This document shows, piece by piece, positions 58,694 through 64,000 of a stretch of DNA of 64,000 bases. Position numbers and translations under genes: made by a program. The stretch comes from Rhodospirillales bacterium (lineage in GTDB: Bacteria; Pseudomonadota; Alphaproteobacteria; Acetobacterales; Acetobacteraceae). The first letter of the stretch is position 1, and each line of letters opens with the position of its first letter. The stretch lies in contig JAFKLG010000111.1 in assembly GCA_017304945.1 (NCBI GenBank), positions 1 through 64,000 on the forward strand, written 5' to 3'. The notes beneath the pieces are model-generated. The model searched no databases. It had not been told where the DNA came from and saw only the letters and a program-made list of their open reading frames with translations.

Positions 58694-59926
58694 ATGTCCG
58701 CCACCACTGCATCGCCCGCTCGCCCAGGCCTCTCGCTCTGGATCCTGCTCGGGCTGGCGAGCCTCGTGATGACGCTGGCCATGGGATTGCGCCAGAGCCT
58801 CGGCCTGTTCCAGACCCCGCTCGGCACGCTGGGCATCTCCGCGTCGACCTTCGGCTTCGCCCTCGCGCTGCAGAACATCGTCTGGGGGGCCAGCCAGCCC
58901 TTCGTGGGCGCGCTTGCCGACCGGTTCGGGCCGCGGCCGGTGCTGGTGGGCACCGCGCTGACCTACGCCGCCGGGCTGCTCATCATGGGCGAGGCCGGCG
59001 GCGCCGTCGGCCTCGGCCTGGGCGCCGGGCTGCTGGTGGGTGTGGGCGTGGCCGGCACCGGGTTCGGCGTGCTGCTGGGGGTCGTCTCCCGCGCGGTGCC
59101 GGAGCATCGCCGCAGCCGGACCGTCGGCGCGGTCGCCGCCACCGGCTCGCTGGGCACCGCCCTGCTGGCCCCGCTTGCACAGGGGCTGATCGGCGCCTCG
59201 GGCTGGCGCATCGCGATCCTCGTCTTCGCGGCGATCGCGCTGGTGATGGCCGTGCTCTGTCTCGGCATCGTCGAGCGTCGCGCGCCGGCCGTCACGACAG
59301 CCTCGAGTGACGAGACGCTGGGCCAGGTGCTGCGCCAGGCGATGACGCATCCGGGGTTCCTCGCCATGACGGCGGCGTTCTTCGCCTGCGGGTTCCAGCT
59401 CGTGTTCATCACCAGCCACCTGCCGGCCTTCCTCGCCACCTGCGGCATCCCCGCCTCCGTCAGCGCCACCGCGCTGGGAGTCGTCGGCCTGACCAACGCC
59501 GTCGGCACCTATGTCATCGGGGTGCTGGGCGGGCGGTTCAGCCAGCCCAAGCTGCTCGCGCTGATCTACCTGCTGCGCACGGTCGCGATCGCGACCTACC
59601 TGGCGCTGCCCATCACCTCCGCCTCGACCCTGGTGTTCGCCGGCGTGCTGGGCCTGTTGTGGCTGGGGGTGACGCCGCTGGTCAGCGGGATCATCGGTCG
59701 CCTGTTCGGGATGCGGCACTTCAGCACGTTGTTCGGGATCGTGTTCTTCAGTCACCAGTTGGGCTCGTTCTGCGGTGCGCTGCTGGGCGGGCTGAGCTTC
59801 GACCTGACCGGCAGCTACAGCATCGCCTGGGCGTCGCTGATCGCGATCGGCCTGGTCGCGTTCCTGCTGCAATGGCCGATGAACGACCGCCCGCCGGCGC
59901 TGCGCCGGGTTCCTGCCGTTTCCTGA
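58694..59926 (+). CDS. MFS transporter, likely controlled by the adjacent TetR
   Basis: 410 residues from ATG 58694 with AGGAGGG 8 bases before it. Twelve hydrophobic segments; FGFALALQNIVWGASQPFVGALADRFGPRPVLVGT is the A-motif region between TM2 and TM3, and GGRFSQPKLLALIYLLRT repeats it in the second half. The OFA/MCT-like pattern (G.....LGVVGLTNAVGTYVIG) suggests organic anion transport. Next gene in the same direction is the CmcJ-like oxygenase 58 bases later. Confidence 0.9.
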   Translation: MSATTASPARPGLSLWILLGLASLVMTLAMGLRQSLGLFQTPLGTLGISASTFGFALALQNIVWGASQPFVGALADRFGPRPVLVGTALTYAAGLLIMGEAGGAVGLGLGAGLLVGVGVAGTGFGVLLGVVSRAVPEHRRSRTVGAVAATGSLGTALLAPLAQGLIGASGWRIAILVFAAIALVMAVLCLGIVERRAPAVTTASSDETLGQVLRQAMTHPGFLAMTAAFFACGFQLVFITSHLPAFLATCGIPASVSATALGVVGLTNAVGTYVIGVLGGRFSQPKLLALIYLLRTVAIATYLALPITSASTLVFAGVLGLLWLGVTPLVSGIIGRLFGMRHFSTLFGIVFFSHQLGSFCGALLGGLSFDLTGSYSIAWASLIAIGLVAFLLQWPMNDRPPALRRVPAVS

Positions 59927-59984
59927 CGCCGGATCGTCCGACGTCGTTCGCTTCGTCCTTTCGTTGTCCGAGAAGGAGCCGATC

Positions 59985-60830
59985 ATGGCCCTCACCGAAG
60001 ACCGCATCGCCCAGCTTCCGCATGTGCCGGGCACGCTCACCTACTTCGCCCGCATGGCGGAGCGGCCGCACACCTACGCCTTCGACCCGCCCGCCGGTGT
60101 GGCGCGCAGCAACATCGTGACCGAGGACCATACGCTGCCGATCCACGACCTGCGGCCGGTCGGCGGCGACGTGTCGCTGGACGAGGAGGGCTTCGCGCTG
60201 GTCGCGGCGCCGACCTCCGCCGCCGACCTGGACGATGAGGACGCGCTGCGTCGCATCTACTACCCGGAGGCGGAGCGGCTGATCGCCGCTGCGACCGGCG
60301 CCAGCCGCGTGGTGGTGTTCGACCACACGATCCGGCGGCGGCAATGGGGCGTGGAGGACCGCACGCCCGGCACGCCGCGCCAGCCCGCGACGCGCATCCA
60401 TGGCGACTACACCGAACTGTCCGGGCCGCAACGGGTGCGGGACGTGATGGGCGCGGAGGCGGACGCGCTGCTGCGCCGCCGCTTCGCCATCGTGAACCTG
60501 TGGCGCCCGATCCGCGGTCCGTTGCAGGACGCGCCGCTCGCGGTGTGCGACACGCGCAGCGTCGCACCCGGGGATCTGGTCGAGCAGGACCTGATCTATC
60601 GCGACCGGCGCGGCGAGATCTACGGCCTCACCTACAATCCGGCGCATCGCTGGTTCTATGTGCCGGGGATGCAGCGGGAGGAGGTGCTGCTGCTGAAGTG
60701 CTACGACTCGGCCCGCGACGGGCGCGCGCGGTTCATGCCGCACACCGCGTTCGACGATCCGACCGCGCCGGCGGACAAGCTGCCGCGCGAGAGCATCGAG
60801 CTGCGCACGCTGGTCTTCTTCGACGCCTGA
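59985..60830 (+). CDS. CmcJ/NvfI-like 2OG-type oxidoreductase
   Basis: 281 residues from MALTEDRIAQLPHVPGTLTYFA, with AAGGAG 7 bases upstream. RVVVFDHTIRRRQWG and VHGDYTELSGPQRVRDVMG-like (IHGDYTELSGPQRVRD here), VNLWRPIRGPLQDAPLAVCD, HRWFYVPGMQREEVLLLKCYDS and FMPHTAFDDP are the CmcJ/gibberellin-7-oxidase-like blocks. The HxD pair is likely H153/D155 region. These Fe(II)/2OG-family proteins hydroxylate or methoxylate cephem-type and other metabolites; the substrate here is unknown. Follows the MFS exporter and may be in its operon. Confidence 0.85.
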   Translation: MALTEDRIAQLPHVPGTLTYFARMAERPHTYAFDPPAGVARSNIVTEDHTLPIHDLRPVGGDVSLDEEGFALVAAPTSAADLDDEDALRRIYYPEAERLIAAATGASRVVVFDHTIRRRQWGVEDRTPGTPRQPATRIHGDYTELSGPQRVRDVMGAEADALLRRRFAIVNLWRPIRGPLQDAPLAVCDTRSVAPGDLVEQDLIYRDRRGEIYGLTYNPAHRWFYVPGMQREEVLLLKCYDSARDGRARFMPHTAFDDPTAPADKLPRESIELRTLVFFDA

Positions 60831-60947
60831 GGGGAGAGCGGAGTCCGCGAGGCAGGCGCGCCGTTCGGCTCCCCGGACGGCGCCAGCCGCGCGGTGCCGT
60901 CCGGGCCCTGGTCGGCATCCACCAGGCGGCGCGGCTGCTCCCCGGCG

Positions 60948-62573
60948 TCAGAGCGCCGGCGCCAGCGCGCACTCCCGGATCGCGCGCGGCACCGGGGCGG
61001 CCTCCGGCCCGGCCAGCGCCGCCACCGCGGTGGCGATCCGGCGCATCGGGGTCGCCCAGTCGCCCGGCGTGTCCTGCCGGAAGATCGTCAGGCTGGGATA
61101 CCAGGGCGAGTCGGTCCGCCCGCTCAGCCAGCGCCAGCAATTGTCGTAGCGGTCGAGCAGGAACACGGGCTTGCCCATCGCCCCGGCCAAATGGACCACC
61201 GAGGTGTCGACGCTGACCACCACGTCGAGATTGTCGATCACCGCGGCGGTGTCCGCGAAGTCGGTCACCTTGCCCATCGGGTCGCACAGGCTGATCCCGA
61301 CCGGAGGCACCTGGGCGCGCAGCGTGGGGGAGCCCGCCTGCAGGCTGACGAAGCGCAGGTGCGGCACCCCGGCCAGCGGAGCAAACGCCGCCAGGCCCGC
61401 GCTGCGGCGGGCATCCAGCGCCCCCGCGCCGCGTAGCCCCGCGCGGGACTGCGCCGCCCAGACCAGCCCCACCCGCACCCCGTCGGCCGGGAGCCGTGCC
61501 CGCCACTGCGCGCTGAGCGCCGGGTCCGCCGCGAGATACGGCGCGGCGGGAACGCTCTCCACCGTCGTCCCGAAGGCGCGCGGCAGGCTGAAGAACGGGC
61601 AATGGAAGTCGTAGGGCGGCGGTTTGTCCTCCATCCCGACCACGCCCGCGACGCCGGGCAGCATACGGGTCAGCCGCATCAGTGGCGGCGGCACCATCGC
61701 GATGACCCGCGCCCCGCGCGCGGCCAGCAGGGGCAGGTAGCGCATGAACTGCAATGTGTTGCCGAAACCGTCCTCGTGCACGACCAGCACCGTCACGCCC
61801 TCGAGCGAACCGATCCCGTCGAGCGACGGCAACAGACGATCGAGCGGCAGGGCGGATTGCCGGGGCAGGCGCAGATGCCATTCATGCTCCGCCCAGGCCT
61901 CCGCCCAGCGGCCCGCTTGCAGCAGCGCGACCGCGCGGTTGACCCGGATGTGCGGGTCGCGCGGGGCGCGGGCGATCGCCTCGTCATACGCGGCCAGCGC
62001 CGCGTCGGTACGGCCCTCGATCTTCAGCATCAGGCCCAGATTCGACCAGGCGATGGCCGGTTCGGCGTCCAGCGCCACTGCGCGTTGGAACGCGGCGACG
62101 GCGTCCGGGTAGCGGCCGAGTTCGGCCAGCGCGATGCCGGTCAGGTTGCGGGAGGTCGCGTCGTCCTCCGCGCCGCGCAGCACGGCCAGCGCCTCCACCG
62201 GCTCGTCGTGGTCGAGCAGGAAGCGCGCGAAGTCGTGGCGCAGCCCCTGGTTCCGCGGCGCCAGCGCGAGGCAGGCGCGATATTGCTGCGCCACCGTGCG
62301 GCGCGGCACGGCGGGGCGCATCGCGGCCAGGTCGCGGCACGGATGCGCACGATCCCGCCGCACCCGCGCGACCCGGTCGAGCACCGGCGCCGCCCGCTCC
62401 GGCTGCCCCATCGCGGCGATGGTCAGGCCGCGCATCAGCAGCGTTTCCGGGTCGTCGCTCTGGTTCGCGAGCAGGGCGCGGCATTCGGCATCCGCGCTGC
62501 GCCAGCGCTCCATGTCGAGACAGCGGTGGGCGGCCCCCAGGCGGCGCCGCTTGTCGTCTGCTTCCATGCCCAT
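60948..62573 (-). CDS. TPR-containing glycosyltransferase (GT9/GT41-like)
   Basis: 541 residues (ATG 62573 or the ATG two codons on). Residues about 60-240 contain TPR-like helices (VAQQYRACLALAPRNQGLRHDF, GIALAELGRYPDAVAAFQRAVALDAEPAIAWSNLGLML, DAALAAYDEAIARAP). The C-terminal part (about 265-520) has LVVHEDGFGNTLQFMRYLPLLAARGARV and VVVSVDTSVVHLAGAMGKPVFLLDRYDNCWRW, the nucleotide-sugar site of ADP-heptose-type transferases. Substrate unknown; common in alphaproteobacterial surface polysaccharide loci. Confidence 0.85.
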   Translation of the reverse strand: MGMEADDKRRRLGAAHRCLDMERWRSADAECRALLANQSDDPETLLMRGLTIAAMGQPERAAPVLDRVARVRRDRAHPCRDLAAMRPAVPRRTVAQQYRACLALAPRNQGLRHDFARFLLDHDEPVEALAVLRGAEDDATSRNLTGIALAELGRYPDAVAAFQRAVALDAEPAIAWSNLGLMLKIEGRTDAALAAYDEAIARAPRDPHIRVNRAVALLQAGRWAEAWAEHEWHLRLPRQSALPLDRLLPSLDGIGSLEGVTVLVVHEDGFGNTLQFMRYLPLLAARGARVIAMVPPPLMRLTRMLPGVAGVVGMEDKPPPYDFHCPFFSLPRAFGTTVESVPAAPYLAADPALSAQWRARLPADGVRVGLVWAAQSRAGLRGAGALDARRSAGLAAFAPLAGVPHLRFVSLQAGSPTLRAQVPPVGISLCDPMGKVTDFADTAAVIDNLDVVVSVDTSVVHLAGAMGKPVFLLDRYDNCWRWLSGRTDSPWYPSLTIFRQDTPGDWATPMRRIATAVAALAGPEAAPVPRAIRECALAPAL

Positions 62574-62631
62574 CCCTCCGTAGGAGGGCGAAAGTCGGAT
62601 ACGAAGGTTAATGCCGCGTGAAGGCTGCGGG

Positions 62632-64000
62632 TCAGCGCCCCTCCTGCCGCCAGGCCAGCAGCAGCAGGCCGAGGATCAGCGGCAGCGACGCCCAGGCGGG
62701 GAACAGGGTGAGCCCGGCCACGCCGGTCACCACATGGTCGTGCCGCCGCGCCAGGCCGATCCACCCGCTGCCGGAGGCGGTGCGGTCCGCCTCCGTCCGA
62801 CGCAGGTCGGGAATGTCCGCCGCGGCGGCCGAACCCAGCCAGTGCACGCCGCCGCCCGAGGCGCGGGCGATGCGTCCCAGCACGCCGGCGGTGGCGCGCA
62901 GGTCGGCGAGTTCGGGCGGATTGGCGGCACCGGCCGCCGCATAGGCGGTGCGGGTGCCGTCGGTGACCTGCCACACGCCGGGCGTGGTGGCGGCGCGGGT
63001 GGCCACCGCGCGGCCGGGCGAGGTGTCGTGCAACGGCAGGGTCTGCTTGCCGCCATCCGGATCGGTCACCACCACGTCGCCGGGCGGCGCGGGGTCGGTC
63101 GCCCGCCGCTCGATGGAGAGACGGCCGTCGGCGACATGGGCCGTGAGGGCGTTCTCCTCCAGCGCCGGCTCCTGCATCAGCCAGTGCGCGATGCGGCGCA
63201 GCAGCTCCGCCTGCGGGCCGCCGCCCTCATGGCCGCGCGACCACAGCCAGATCTGGTCCGACAGCAGCAGCGCCGTACGCCCCTTGCCGACCCGGTCCAG
63301 CAGCAGCAGCGGTTGGCCATCCTGGCTCTGCAGCAGGGTCTCGCCATGCACGTCGGCCGGCTGGATGCGCCGGTACCAGGGGCCCCATTCCGGGTCGCCC
63401 CCGCCGGGCGGGTTGGCACCGGCGAGGCCCTCGGTCACCGGGTGGCGCTGCCCGAGTTCGGTGACCTCGGGGCGGAACTTGCCGTTCACCACGGCATTGA
63501 AGCGCGCCGGCGCGGCCGGCAGCACGCTGCCCAGCGGCGTCGCGGCCAGGCTGGCGAGGCCGGAGAATTCCGGACCGACGCTCAGCAGCAGGGCACCGCC
63601 GTCGCGCACCCGCGCGGCGATGTTGGCGATGTAGGGCAGCGGCAGCAGGCCGCGGTTCTGGAACCGGTCCAGGATGATCAGGTCGAAGTCGCCGATCTTG
63701 TCGAGGAACAGCTCGCGCACCGGAAAGGCGATCAGCGCCAGCTCGTTCAGCGGCGTCAGATCGTCCTTCTCGGGGGGGCGAAGGATGGTGAAATGCACCA
63801 GATCGACGGACGGATCGGCCTTCAGCAACCGCCGCCAGGTGCGCTCCCCCGGGTGCGGCTCGCCGGAGATCAGCAGCACGCGCAGCCGGTCGCGCACGCC
63901 GTTGATCTCCACGACCGCGCGGTTGTTGAGCGGCGAGACCTCGCCCGCGAGCGGGCTCGCGGACAGTTCCACCACGGTGGGACCGGCGCGGGTGATCGGG
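62632..64000 (-). CDS. C-terminal part of a large membrane protein with a glutamine-amidotransferase-like domain
   Basis: At least 456 residues and open at the right edge. The first visible part (RLRVLLISGEPHPGERTWRRLLKADPSVDLVHFTIL, FDLIILDRFQNRGLLPLPYIANIAARVRDGGALLLSVG) is like the class I amidotransferase-type fold found at the C-terminus of proteins in MoxR/DUF58 clusters. It lacks an obvious catalytic Cys/His in what is visible. A final hydrophobic segment (AGLTLFPAWASLPLILGLLLLAW) ends at Arg-Gln-Glu-Gly-Arg. The full gene and its neighbours lie outside the window. Confidence 0.7.
   Translation of the reverse strand, partial: PITRAGPTVVELSASPLAGEVSPLNNRAVVEINGVRDRLRVLLISGEPHPGERTWRRLLKADPSVDLVHFTILRPPEKDDLTPLNELALIAFPVRELFLDKIGDFDLIILDRFQNRGLLPLPYIANIAARVRDGGALLLSVGPEFSGLASLAATPLGSVLPAAPARFNAVVNGKFRPEVTELGQRHPVTEGLAGANPPGGGDPEWGPWYRRIQPADVHGETLLQSQDGQPLLLLDRVGKGRTALLLSDQIWLWSRGHEGGGPQAELLRRIAHWLMQEPALEENALTAHVADGRLSIERRATDPAPPGDVVVTDPDGGKQTLPLHDTSPGRAVATRAATTPGVWQVTDGTRTAYAAAGAANPPELADLRATAGVLGRIARASGGGVHWLGSAAAADIPDLRRTEADRTASGSGWIGLARRHDHVVTGVAGLTLFPAWASLPLILGLLLLAWRQEGR

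Overview
The window is GC-rich DNA of an alphaproteobacterium, most likely order Rhodospirillales / family Acetobacteraceae. This is inferred from base composition, a serC-serA pair, a ParE beginning MNDLFG and gene content; no 16S or other taxonomic marker is present. It splits into three parts: a phage structural cluster (1-13.8 kb), a 3.26-kb transposon (13.84-17.10 kb) and ordinary chromosome (17.1-64 kb).

Phage cluster: every gene is on the minus strand in the order large terminase, portal, scaffold-like, major capsid, three connector genes, contractile sheath, tube, tail assembly chaperone, a short protein in the tape-measure slot, hub-like protein, gpX, gpD, gpV spike, gp25 and a partial baseplate J gene running off the left edge. 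Neighbours mostly overlap by 1-8 bases. The chaperone carries a GGGAAAC heptamer in the correct phase for a -1 frameshift into a 56-codon extension. At its right edge no integrase, repressor or small terminase is visible; the cluster abuts the parE terminator once the transposon is removed.

Transposon: near-perfect 28-bp terminal inverted repeats at 13844 and 17101, flanked by poly-A, enclose an IS1595-type (ISXO2-like) transposase, a small antisense gene, a phosphoribosyltransferase, a tRNA and a winged-helix (HARE-like) gene. The tRNA has a serine-type fold (long variable arm, G73, encoded CCA) but its anticodon reads UUA, so it should decode the stop codon UAA. The transposase itself ends in UAA followed by 96 sense codons, and the two main cargo genes end in UAG. 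Between the tRNA and the phosphoribosyltransferase lies a leader with an 8-codon ORF and mutually exclusive hairpins. This is the most unusual object in the window.

Chromosome: parE, dps, an MFS-monooxygenase-domain fusion with yceI-like and TSUP genes, motB-motA in reversed order, enoyl-CoA hydratase and AlkA-type glycosylase, a two-component system divergent from a His-rich secreted protein, an Lrp regulator, two glycosyltransferases, the serC-serA serine operon, a multidomain GH5 cellulase with no signal peptide, a nitroreductase, the rpsF-rpsR-rplI ribosomal operon, cfa with an XRE regulator, a PEP-mutase-family enzyme without the catalytic cysteine, a TonB-like protein, an ExeA-like ATPase, a spermidine/putrescine-type ABC importer lacking its ATPase, the pssA-psd phospholipid pair, a class III aminotransferase, a 2OG-Fe(II) oxygenase, a TetR/MFS pair sharing twin operators, a CmcJ-like oxygenase, a TPR-glycosyltransferase and the end of a large membrane protein. 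Short tandem duplications that include the stop codon occur at the 3' ends of three unrelated genes, and a 0.9-kb intergenic region at 56 kb is filled with REP-like repeats.
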